Source: Antedon mediterranea
Taxonomy: Eukaryota > Echinodermata > Crinoidea > Comatulida > Antedonidae
Assembly: GCF_964355755.1 (NCBI RefSeq)
Contig: NC_092680.1
Location: forward strand, 7,231,001-7,295,000
Reading direction: 5' to 3'
Length of the DNA stretch: 64,000 bases
The notes under the pieces: model-generated
The model's database searches: none
What the model was told of the DNA's origin: nothing
The model's input: the letters and a program-made list of their open reading frames with translations, nothing else
Shown here: positions 10,254-21,600 of the stretch, piece by piece
Layout: the number at the start of each line of letters is the position of its first letter
Numbering within the stretch: position 1 is the stretch's first letter
Program-made: the position numbers and the translations under genes

Positions 10254-13200
10254 TTACCACTGCTGTTGCCCATAGTCGCCACCGCCGTATCCTCCGCCGC
10301 TGCCACCACCACTACTGTATCCTCCTCCTCCGCCACCGCTGTATCTTCCTCCTCCACCACCTCCATAATTACTTCGGCTATTTCCGTAACCGCCGCTGCC
10401 ACCACCGTAGCCTCTGTCGTTAGATCTATATCCTCCGCCACCGCCTCCATATCCTCCGCCGCCGCCTCCATATCCTCCACCACCTGCTCGACGGTCATAA
10501 CCTACAAAGAAAAACATAGTAAAAGTAACTTACAAACTGGGCCACTGATCGCCACCTCCTCCAAATCCACTTGACCAACAACAACAAACCTAGGTATGCG
10601 CGATCGACGTTCTGATACTGTATTTAGAATGAATATTTTTTTTTCACAAGGTCCCAAAGATATTACGCGCGCACGTATTAATCTATCTTCAGTATTGTTG
10701 GAAAGTTCTCGTTTCAAAACCTACCTCCTCCGCCTCCACCTCCACCACCACGACGACTCGTTGCTGGTTGGATTCTCAACTGTAAAAAAAAAAAAACAGT
10801 CCACAATTCACTTAATCTGTGTGTGCAGTTTGATATTTGACAATTTAAAGGGTTTAGTTCTAAATTAAAACGAGTACATCAATGATGGTCCCACGTGTAA
10901 TCATGTTTGTGTGGAAGAGCCGAGGATAGTTTAGCTGCCTGCAAGTGAACTCTCCCCAAGATAAGCTCAAAATCTATTTAGATAATCATCTTCTAAAATC
11001 TCCATTATCATTTTGATGATGCCATGTTAAAAATTGGAATAAAAGATGGGTCTTGTGATTTCTCCTATGCTAAACACTGTACTGTATATAATTTATACAG
11101 TATATTCTGTAAAAATACTGTATACTGTACGACAAAAAACACAATTCATCACTGTAAACATTTACTTCATCAGTCGGAGAGCCGCGTTGGGAAATATGAC
11201 CGCTATCGCTGAATTTACAATTTCGCACGACGTCATAAATTTTTTAGAGAACCTCTCTCGGCACAGAGGCATCAACGTTTCGCGCGAAAACATTAGCATA
11301 AAGTATACATCATTTAATAGCTGTTTAATAAACATTAGTAGGCGATAAGATTGAGGCGTTGAGATAATTTCCTTCCAAAATTGCTACCTTTGCGTTTCAT
11401 TTTGAATCCGTTAACATGTTAAAAATTGGAATAAATAGCGAGTTTCGTAATTTCACCTATTCTACACTGTATGTGCTACTGTATGTATACAGATTATACT
11501 GTGTATACGATATGACACAAAATAACAGAATTCAGCAATAAAAACATATCATATTCTTCAGTTCAGGTCATAATGCCATAATCTTTTTCTGTGTGCAATA
11601 TTCCAACGTATGACGTGCACGTGGCGTTTGTGGTGCGGATAACTAACTCGACAAAGTGACGAGTTTCATGTCTAGTTTTGGCCTAGTTATTACAATATTT
11701 TTTAATTTTGGCCTTGGTGCCCCTTCGATTTAAAACAAATGGCCTTGGTGCCCCTAAAATCAATTAAATTGTAGTTCAACTATTGAAATACGTTTATTGA
11801 TTTAATTTAATATCAAAATTATACCATTTTCTAAGTGTACTAAAATAGCAAAAACATTTTCCACGAAGCGCGCCCTCACAATGAATGAAATCAGTGATGC
11901 GTTACCAACGCGGCTTTCCGACTGCATGTCGAAGAATGGAATAATTATTTTCAGCGTCAAAGTGATGAGTTCAAATCAAGTTGAATTTAAATTTAGAATG
12001 TTTTTTACATTTTATAAAAAAGAATCTATCCACAGAACATAAAAATTCTTACCACTCTACCACTAAGTTCAAAATCTGCGCTGGCAATCGCCTTCTCCGC
12101 CATCTCTGGGTCAACAAATGTTACAAACCCAAAACCACGACTACGTCGAGTTTCCCGATCCGTGATAATAGTTACTTCGGTAACCTTGCCGATGTTTTCG
12201 AAAGCAGCTTCTAACATCTCTGCAAGAAAATATTTAGTCGTTGGATTTACGGTGCATAGATTAGAATTGTAAAAAAAAATCATTAATATAAGATGTTGTG
12301 GTGAGTAACGAAGGTAAGAATTTCCAATATTGTTATGCAGTAATGCATACACAAAATTTGCAATGACTTGGTGAATACTGTGTGCTGCAGTTCCATTTCT
12401 TTAAATCACTTCAATAATTTAGTTTAAACAACTAATGTTGCAAATGCATGATCAAATATACCACTTAAAAAAAGTAGTGTCATATCATAAATTCACTGCA
12501 TTGCTATTTGGCAATACACCAGTCCTTCACGTATGAAAAAGTTCATTGCTCTCCTGGAATACTGAGAGCAGTTTGCTCTCCTAGTACAGTACATGGTGCA
12601 AAATGTGGACTAGCCTAGGCTGGGTCCGGGAGGAGAGCAATTAGTTGCTCTCCTTGAAACAAGTTTAGGAGAGCGGAGGAGAGCAATCGCTCTCACTCTC
12701 CTTAAAACTGATGGACTGAACACACAGTACTGTACAACACTACATTCATGTCTGTAATAGACACAAAGGGTACTGTATGTTCACATGTACGGTGGAAGGC
12801 TGGCATATGCCTTGCTCAACGTATGCCTTTTAATGTGAACTAGGCAGTTAATAACTCGCAAACTATGCCATGTTCTATCGCGTGGCAACTAGGCCAGCTA
12901 TATCTTAACTAACACCACAGAGCTAACTACAACGACGCTTTTGACTTTATTTCAAGATATTTACCAATGACTTCATGTCTTTTAATGTATAGTATTGGAA
13001 AATTTATTGCCGATAAAACAAGCTTTACTAAGCTATTCTCTGCTATTTGAAAGCGTATGAATTTGTTTAGGGTGAAATAAATAAATAACGGTCAAAAGTA
13101 GAGTGACTTTAAAAAAGAATTGAACTCGGAAATGAAGCTCAGAGAATAATTAAGATTAGTCAAGCAGTCAACTCTGCACAAGACAATAAATCATCACTAG

Positions 13201-16200
13201 ATATTTTGTATAAAATTCTCCCCTTGCACGATTACTTTGTAATTTTTATTTAGAAATTTTGAAATGATTACATTGGTTTTCTTAAAGGGGGGTTCCGGGT
13301 TTAAAATGAATAGTAAAAAATGTAAAATATATTTGTTTGTCTCTTGAACGGTAAAAGTTTCAATTTATATAAGCGCCCAGTGAAGCAGAACGAAGGCTGT
13401 GAAATGAGGCCAGATTACAAGTGCAGCTACGGCAAAATCACACTGTGGTTACAGAATAGGAAATTCGTGAAATGGTCAATCTTCCGACGACTCGTTATCA
13501 TTAACCATATCAATTACTTTTGTAAAATTATACTTATCTGATGTAATTTTAGTCGGTCTTCCCATTTATAAAGTCAATTTTCTATGAAAATCCATCAAAA
13601 CAGTGAAAAATTAGATAAGTTTGCACTTTACGTTTGCCGATTTTCGCACTGACTTAGGGAAAGCCTTCAAAATCAATGAAGCGTAACGTATACATTCCTG
13701 CTGAGCGAGGAGAGCGAGACGACGATACACGTGCTCTCTCTGTCCATGCCTGGCATCATCACGTGATAATCAGATATAATACAGTATACAATACCAAACT
13801 GGTCGGGTCGAGTATACCCCGTCTATAATCACAACATGAACGATGTACAGTATTTGATTGAAGGTCGACTCAACCTACCGGAATGGTATAGATAATATAG
13901 CTCGAATGAGAGAGTTTGAATATTTGTAAACATAAGTACAGTATTGCTAATTTTAACAAGTGTAGCCTATAGTAAAAGGCCTGGTAGTATCAATTCGCAT
14001 AGGGTCTACTACACTAGCTAGCTCAATTTTTAACTGGGCCGGATCGGCTAGGCTAGGCTAGGTCTCCTTCCTACTCTACCGGTCTACTTGCTTGATGCAG
14101 TATCCGCTTTTTTGGAGAGTAAACTAGGCCTACTTATTACATTAGACGATCGGGACGTACACGTACGTGCGGACGGCGATCGGACCTTGTTTTGCCTCAA
14201 TATTTACAGCAGATTTTTGTAGAACGTTTTAGGTTTAGACTGTTTAGGAGTTTGGTTGATAGGATGGGTTTTGAATCCACTGAGTTTTGTTATTGATGGG
14301 CCAATCGTTTAGTAATAGGCTAGCTAGGCCCATGAATGATGGCCCCAATGTTTTAACGTAGCCATCGTGGCATGGAATCCCTAGTCAGAAATGGCTCTCA
14401 CCCCGGCATGAATAAAATGATTTAGGCTAGGCCTAGCCTAGTACGTGAAGCCGATATACGATCTGTACTATTAATTCAAGGTATAAAAATAGTATAATTT
14501 ATGACCCCGTAATCTGTACTAAATTTTGTATTTCATTAAATGTCAAATAAATATATGCTACTACTGTTATTATTACACCTTAGGCCTAGCTTAGCAAATC
14601 TACAAAAAAATGTATTTCACAATGATCGGGTGGTCGAGGTCGTCGTTTGACAGAGAGGAGAGAGAACACAACTAAGCTTGACGTCGCGAGTTTGGAATCC
14701 ACTGATGACGTGATTTTGTGAATATCTCATGAATATTAATGAGCTTCCCTAAGCTGCTGAAAAACAGACTTTCCATGAATTTACCCTAAAATGTATATGA
14801 AATTTAATTTTTTTAATTTCTCGTTATTTCTTCTTCATTCTGACATGTCTATATTGTTATAATATTTTTTATTTAATAAATAAACGATATTTAAAAGCAA
14901 TTTTAAACCCAGAATCCCCCTTTAAGTTGTGGTGTACAATAGTATAAGCAGCAAAAAAAAGCAAGGATACCAATTACATATAGTACTGTAAATTTAGGCC
15001 TGGCGTTCAATGCTCAGCATTACAAATCTATAAAGTATAATTTAAGCCAAAATTTTCATACCCATACTAGAGTAATACTATTATATTTGAGTTGGCGGAG
15101 TTGACTGTATTATAGCAACGGACACATTACGGAAAGGGTCACAAAGTATTATGATACAGTAGTTAGTATTAATACTTCGCAAGGAAGAAGTTAGTTGAGA
15201 TTCTCAATAAACTTTTCATATTTAGTAAAAACCACTTGGCCCAATTTTAGTTAGAGTTCTAACTTGATCACATGAACATATTTTTCAGGGTAATACTATA
15301 CAGATATATACTGCTTAGAAGTTAAATATAAGATTTGACATCCCATATTTTACCGATATATTACACAGTCAACAAATAGAATATCTGCTGGGTCGGCTAG
15401 CTAGGCCTCCTTTATTGTATGTAAACAAGCCTGCCTAGACACTTTACCTTGCAAAAAATAATATACAGATAATTACGAATTATTAATTCCTTGGCAATAA
15501 AATATTCACTAGCCTAGGTTGTTTAAATAATAACAGAAGAATTGCCACCAATAAGCCTACATTAATAATAATATTATCAGGTAGGCCGAATAAATAATAA
15601 TTCATCTACTTCGAGCCGAATCATTGGATGTTCGCCGCGTACCGAGTTACTACTGTGAGTATTAACCAATCACAAACAGTCTTTCATCACATCTAGGGAG
15701 GACTAATAACAAACTATAGACCACAACAAACTCTTGTGCATGACATTCCGATGTATGTAGGTCATTAGTATTTTTGACGCAAAAAAAAGAAAATAACGCA
15801 ACCTTGTTATAAAAAAATGTTTAAATTGCACAAGTGTAAACATTTTCTATTTAATTATTATACATGAAATTGAGAATTCGTAAAATTGAGCATCAGAATT
15901 AAGGGCTGCTCTCATGATGCTTCACAAGTTCTATACTATTACAGTACTGTATAAGAAGAAAAACCGCACTAAATTTTCTTAATTTTAAGAATCCTCAATT
16001 TGATTTTTAACCGATACAAAACAAACATTTTAAAGAAAGTTAATCATTGTGTAAACAAACAATTAAAAATATGTGTAAATCGGGTACAAAAGGAACCATT
16101 TCTATCAACCAATTCGTAACAAAGAGAACTTTAGATTTTAGTCTTAATATGAGAAAGTTGAAATCGTAATCCATTATCAGGTCAGAAACAATTCTACTGC

Positions 16201-18009
16201 CCTTTATTGTAAGCATAGAGAGATCTAAACGAATGCTTTAATATATTCATTAAAAACCAAACTGAACTTTTGTATAACTGAGCAAATACAGACTAATATT
16301 TTGAGTAGACGTATTACAGTTTATCGGAATAACAAATGTTCTTTCTCATGTTCTCGTACGGATGGCTTTCAGACTAGGGCCTCAGGCACCCGCAAACACA
16401 AACCAAACTGACCTTCCGTAGTATCAAAGCTTAGGTTACCAACATACACCTTTCTGTTGATGAAAAACGTTAACAAATCATTACATTTAATTGCCTTTCT
16501 TTTTATAGCTTTATCCACGAAGGATTTGAAAATATAATCTCAAATATTAAACCTTCTTTGGTTTAAAGAGTGTGATTTTTTTAACTATACTTAAACCAGG
16601 CTTTATTTGTGAGATGTTTCCTTGGTCTTTTAAATCAAATATGGTACAACTTGTGTCACCAAGCTCTGTTTATGTATAGCAAAATAACAGTCATTATCAA
16701 TCAATTATCATCAAGAAAACAGTATATTTTATTGAAGGCCTAGCTAGAAGTAACAAAGATTCAGAAATAAAAAATTTACTTAATCTTCTTTAAAATATTT
16801 TAATTAAAGCCAATACAGAATATTGTTCAATATTGTTATTTTGCAGGACCTACTGTAGCTCTAAATGAACGTTATGTCTAAAGATACGGTACCGTATCCA
16901 TACTTTTAAAAACTAAAGGTACGGTAATTATAGAGGGCGCTATGTAATGGGGATGTTAATCAAATAGGTTATTGCATTGGTTTTCTGCAAGCCAGCTGTG
17001 TAGCCTAGTGGGCATGTGGTGATGCTTTGGCTTAAGGGGTTGTAGGTTCGATACTCTTCTTGACGTCTTTTTTAAATTTTTTTTTTTTAGTTTTTAATTT
17101 AAGAGAGATTATTTAGAGGGTTAGGTTTTTAATATTTAGGAAGGAGTTTAATATTTAGGAACGAGTTTTATATTTAGGTACGAGTTTTAGGAATGCAATT
17201 TTACCGTACTTTTAGCAAACGGAAGCGCCCTCTATAATTACCGTATCTTTAGTTTTTAAAAGCATGGATACGGTACCGTATCTTTAGCAACGGCGCTAAA
17301 TGAATGCTTACAAACACTAAATTTTTATTATTTGTTAGGCCTACTAGCCTCGAGTAGTAGAATTAAAAAGAACCATATTAAATTTTTAAAACTTGTTTAG
17401 CCTTCTATTTATTATAGTTGCTCTTTTTCAATAGAAACAAAAAATATTAAACATGGAGTATACAAAATTTGCGAACAGTGTGCGAGATACTCGTCTTGAA
17501 AAATATAAATTGAAAAGAATTGTTTTTACTTTTTATGCGATTTTCCTTCATAAAAGTACAGTACTTATAATTCTAAAAAAAAGTGTAGTATTCACGATAA
17601 TTGATAAATTAAAAACAGTAAGAGATTTATAGATAGAGTTAAAAAATACAAGACTGTTTCACTACTTTTTACACATGCTAAATGTAAAATGGAACAACCG
17701 CCCGAAAAAGGTCTAGCGAAAATTAATGTTTTTGGGGCCTTGTATAAATAAAGAATTTATTTCTGTGTTTATAAAATTAAATAAAGTAATGCAGGTATAT
17801 CTAAATAAAACCACCACGTGCTCTTGTCTCACGTGATACATCTAGCTTATGTGCTTTGTGTGGTCTAGGCTAGGCCTAGTCGTCCATCGTGTTAACAAAA
17901 AAAACCAACAAAAATTAGGTTTTTTTAAATAATCTCCCCATTTAATCTTATTGTATGTCACAAATTAAAATAACAAAAACAATATATACCCTGCTTCTGA
18001 TTCTCCCAT
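10254..18009 (-). CDS. Glycine-rich RRM RNA-binding protein, CIRBP/RBM3-like (copy A)
   Basis: This is a single-RRM, glycine-rich RNA-binding protein of the cold-inducible (CIRBP/RBM3) hnRNP type, expected in nucleus and cytoplasm. Minus-strand exons run 18009-17990 (ATG; MGESEAG), 16453-16413 (RNP2: KVYVGNLSF), 12219-12053 (RNP1: RGFGFVTF), 10779-10725, and 10501-10254 (YGGGG repeats ending DYGQQQW, TAA). Phases agree and give 176 aa, close to vertebrate CIRBP. All introns are GT-AG; introns 1 and 2 are long. The paralogue at 18686-26873 has the same five exons with identical sizes for exons 1-3. The RRM exon differs at roughly a third of its residues, while much of intron 2 is nearly identical between copies. 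A long frame overlapping the Gly-rich exon in another phase is a shadow of low-complexity DNA. Confidence 0.9.
12541..12715. repeat. Cluster of GGAGAGCAA inverted motifs
   Basis: The segment contains a hairpin (GGAGAGCAATTAGTTGCTCTCC split at its centre) and further GAGAGCA/TGCTCTC copies. It ends in a GATGGACT motif. A related stretch with GATTAGTTGCTCTCCTT and GATGGACTA is at 22507-22600. It is probably a fragment of a dispersed repeat in intron 2 of copy A. Confidence 0.5.
13286..14921. mobile_element. TTAA-flanked non-autonomous DNA transposon (piggyBac-like)
   Basis: TTAA at 13282-13285 is followed by AGGGGGGTTCCGGGTTTAAA. The right end is its imperfect reverse complement (TTTAAACCCAGAATCCCCCT) followed by TTAA at 14922-14925. 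TTAA target duplication is typical of piggyBac elements. No transposase frame is visible in the 1.6 kb interior, so it is non-autonomous. It lies in intron 2 of copy A and has no counterpart in copy B. Confidence 0.8.
15850..16560 (-). promoter_or_regulatory. Conserved intron block around exon 2 of copy A
   Basis: On the minus strand this matches 23525-24215 of the paralogue, through exon 2 and about 560 bp into intron 2. Two 60-bp windows (16261-16320 and 16141-16200) are identical between copies. Others differ by a few substitutions or a 2-3 bp indel. Noncoding conservation exceeds that of the RRM exon. A splicing-regulatory role is inference; the conservation is directly visible. Confidence 0.75.
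16878..17287. mobile_element. Foldback/MITE, CTAAAGATACGG family (copy 1)
   Basis: Long inverted ends of about 62 bp begin CTAAAGATACGGTACCGTAT and run to GAGGGCGCT; the mirrored copy ends CCGTATCTTTAG at 17287. Flanks carry a near-direct repeat (CTAAATGAACG before, CTAAATGAATG after), possibly target-derived. The interior has a tRNA-like segment and 3-4 tandem units of about 20 bp (AGGAACGAGTTTTATATTT-like). A second, decayed copy is at 32652-32923. Confidence 0.8.
17001..17055 (+). pseudogene. tRNA-like sequence with A and B boxes inside the MITE
   Basis: TAGCCTAGTGGG at 17001-17012 fits the pol III A box, and GGTTCGATACT at 17045-17055 fits the B box with tRNA-like spacing. A T-rich run follows at about 17068-17088. 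No complete cloverleaf with paired acceptor stem was found, so it is called tRNA-derived or SINE-like rather than a working tRNA. Confidence 0.45.
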
Positions 18010-18685
18010 GGCTTCCGTTGATATTGAATTGAATAATTTAGATTTTTGTAGCTTAAATGTGCTATCTCAGTCTTCTCTGTTCAACCCAAGCGAAGAAAAA
18101 GAACGAGAAAACGCGGCACAAGAATTAATTATTGTTCATAAGTGCGAATATCCATCATTGCGAAAACGAGGTGAAAATGAAAGTAACCCGCAAAAAAGCT
18201 ATAGAGAGAGAAGAATTCAATTCGCCCTATTGTTAGATTAGTACTACAGATTATCCAGTCATACGTACCACGTGATCTAAACTAACAAGTACTTAACAAT
18301 AATTATTATTAGTCCTAGACTAGGCCTAGTCTAGGACAGAAATTACTGAATGTACTTTAATTTTATTTTTGCGCAACAAACAAGCAAAATATGCCAAAGA
18401 TTAATTATGATGATGTCGACCAACAAACAAAAGACAAAGACAAACCAATAGTAAAATAGTGCGAATTGAATTCTATGTTTAGCGCCACGCGGATGAATAT
18501 TTTGGTTTAGTTTTCGCATTAATGGGCATTCGCCCTTGTGTGACGACGTGTGAACAATAATTTACTCGCGCCGCGTTTTCTCATTCTTTTCTTCGCTTGG
18601 GCCCGATAAGAGAGAAGGCTACCTAGGTTTGCACATTAAAGACTACACAAATCTTTTTATCTATACGCAAATATCTACGAAAGCC
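18010..18685. promoter_or_regulatory. Bidirectional promoter interval of the RNA-binding-protein pair
   Basis: Only 676 bp separate the two divergent start codons (18009 minus, 18686 plus). Both ATGs have similar leaders (GGAAGCC and GAAAGCC before ATGGGAGAA). The interval contains GC-richer sequence around 18530-18610 and no other supported gene. A 77-codon frame starting at 18008 runs over the copy A start region and is rejected. Promoter function is inferred from position. Confidence 0.6.
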
Positions 18686-21600
18686 ATGGGAGAACCAGAA
18701 ACTGGGTATAAATTTGTTATGTTATTTTAATTAATGACATTCCTACATGATACAATACAATTAAAAGTAGTAAAATCATGCACCGCGCCTAGCTAGCTAG
18801 GGCCAGGCTAGCCTAGGCCTAGTAGTACTAGCCTTAGGCTAGGCCTAGCCTAGGCCTAGTAGTACTAGGCCTAGTAGGCCTACTACTACTTACTACTACT
18901 ACTAACTAGCCTAGGCCTAGTACTTCTATTAGGCCTAGGTAGGCCTAGTAGTAGACCAGCAGAGGCTAGGCTAGTAGTAATTAATAGGTAGGCTTGTTCC
19001 CAACACGTACACAAGACGCGTGACTGACACACAGACAGTAGAGCATTCTATCTACGCACGTGTCGCTTTGTGTTGGCGATAATCCTATACTAAGACTATA
19101 GTATAGGCCTAGCTAGGGACTGGCATATATTTTTCAATTTATCTTTCTGCATTTGAATAGTGTTCAGTTTGAAAGAGTATATAAGCATTTTAAACTTTAA
19201 ATCAACAAAATTGATTGAGTATTTCGAAAGTTATGAATAAAATAAGGTGTAAAAATTTGGCACCATCACTATGCTTTGTTTACATACGAATCCCCACCCC
19301 GCGTTTGTGACCTTGTACACAAATAGTCACTGGGTGAAAATACTACTAAAACACATAAATACATTTTATGAACATATTTTTAATTAGAAAGTTGATGGTG
19401 ACAAATGTATATTTGCATAGTACCACATTTTGTTTGGAAATAGTGTCAAAATCACAAAAATAAGATAGAAAGTACTTATTTTATGTTTACCCTCTCCCCG
19501 GACTGCGCGAATGTCCCGGAGGAATACCCCCACCTCAGACAGGCTGTGTGATGACATCATCAGGGACTTCGCGGCCTAGAATTGCTTACTCACCTAGCAT
19601 CAGGTGATTTAAAACCTTTTGCGATCCAATATAGGTGATATTTATGTAAAACCAAAGGCGTACACTGTTAAAATATAAATATATCTAAAATATATAAGCA
19701 AAATCCCAAAATATTGGGCATGTTTTCGATTTTTTCTGATTTTACTAACATTTCGAGCCCAAAATAAAATGTCATCGCGAAGACATGTGGGCAAAGGAAT
19801 TTCAAATTTTTCATTGGAATTTTCCGGAGAAGATTGTACAGTCATTCGTTTTTTCTGAATAGCCAATCAGAGTTCGTAAATTCATGCGCAAGTTGACCCC
19901 TTTTTAACAGGTTATGGGTCACACTTGTCTATTCCCTAAAGATGTGCTCCATACAAATTACCGGATTTTTATAAAAAAAAATATAGAACGCCGTGGTTAG
20001 GATTCCGGCACCGGAACTCAACTGCCCAGCGTTAGGGAATCCGACACGCTATTGCGCATGCCCAGAGCGAGGTAATTGGCGACTCTATACTTATCAACAG
20101 CGATGGGTCATTTCATAGCTGCGCCACAGCGAACCATACTAGCCGAGATGGCTACTAATACGGGATCCACTAATAGTAAATGCTAGGCCTACCAGTTAGA
20201 CGTGACCAGTGGGCCTACTATTTATTTTGTAATTAAAAAGTGGTCGCTTCATTCATATTTATAAACTTCATATAATTATGAATTTGTATATAATTACATG
20301 ACTAGTTCTATGATTTTTCAAGTACAAAATAAAAGATTTCATATAACGCATTATACTGTACATAACATGCAATCGCAAGTTGATTTGTCGACGGCAGCCA
20401 CCGCGTGGATGTGAAAAAACTGTTCGGGAAGTCGGGGTCGCAACGCTAATTACAGCATTAGGATTCTTAGATAGATACTGATTCTTATTAATATAATAAT
20501 TATTTTAACGCGTGGCGTAGTCGTACAGTCGACTCCGCGAAAGTCAAATTTTTAGGAAAGTCCCAATTCTTTCCTATACATTACTGTGTAATTTTTATTT
20601 CTAAGTCGAAATTCGTCTAAGTCGACGTCTTTTTGCTGTCCGAATACACACATTCTTTAGTGATTTATATCGTATAAATCGAAGTCACAAATTACGCGGC
20701 AACAACGCGCTAAAAAAGCCGATGAAACGTACGTAATTCGATAAACAAACAGAGGGGATAATGTGGGACCATATCGGTTCTCTCAAGCAGGTTGTATAGT
20801 ATAGGTGGCGTCCTACAACTCGCGCTAGTGTATAGTGTACAAGTTGTTTCACAGTTGAGAACTTGAGTGGCGTTTTGTGGGTACCTATTTTGTGCTAGAC
20901 AGATGGCAATAAACAATGGATACCGATTTCGAATAAGAACCGAAATGTATTTATTATACGTTTTTGTATTGTTTCAAGAAAATACAGTTTATCATTGCCG
21001 ATAAAGAGGCTTAGCATTTATTAGCTAGCTAGCTAAGCAAACTCAATTCAAGAAGGCTCATCAGGGCTCGATTTTTGAAATTTTACTAGCTAGACCACTG
21101 GGCTTGTTCAATGTGAGTTTCACTAGCCCACTGGATGTTTCACTAGTCCGCTTATTGACTAAATCTTACTGGGTATATACCGCACACCTGAATCAAAACT
21201 AACTAAACTACTGTAAGTTCTAGTTAGTTTATACAGTAGGCCTATGCTGTAGTTTAAAGGTCAATAACCATACTATCGGCTATTCAGGAATCCGGCTATT
21301 CTTGTACAAAATGTGCCATTAGACTGGATAGAAACACACATGTTTTAAACAATTTAAAACGAAAAAAAAATTCATAAGACCACAATTTTCAAAGTTATAT
21401 TATTATTATATTTGACTAATAGTTCAAAGGTCAATAGTTGTAGAATCGGCCATTTTTTGTAAAAACATTTCATTATAATAAATATGAATGTATAGTTTCT
21501 GAACAATTTGAGCCCTATTTCGTGTCTCTCCGATTATTGGTTACTGAGATACGATAAATCAAGGTCAAATGGCAAAATGCCAGAAATAAGACTTGCATCC

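Noticed and set aside
10133-10574. Long Ala/Thr/Glu-rich frames over the Gly-rich exon (similar ones at 26454-26964)
   Set aside because: They are shadows of GGN-type low-complexity codons in other frames; only the Gly/Tyr frame joins correctly to the RRM exons.
17001-17055. Functional tRNA gene
   Set aside because: The A and B boxes fit, but no convincing acceptor and anticodon stems could be paired and it lies inside a MITE.
18008-18241. 77-codon plus-strand frame starting in the divergent promoter
   Set aside because: It overlaps the minus-strand start of RNA-binding-protein copy A and has no recognisable domain. The minus-strand exon is supported by an aligned paralogue.
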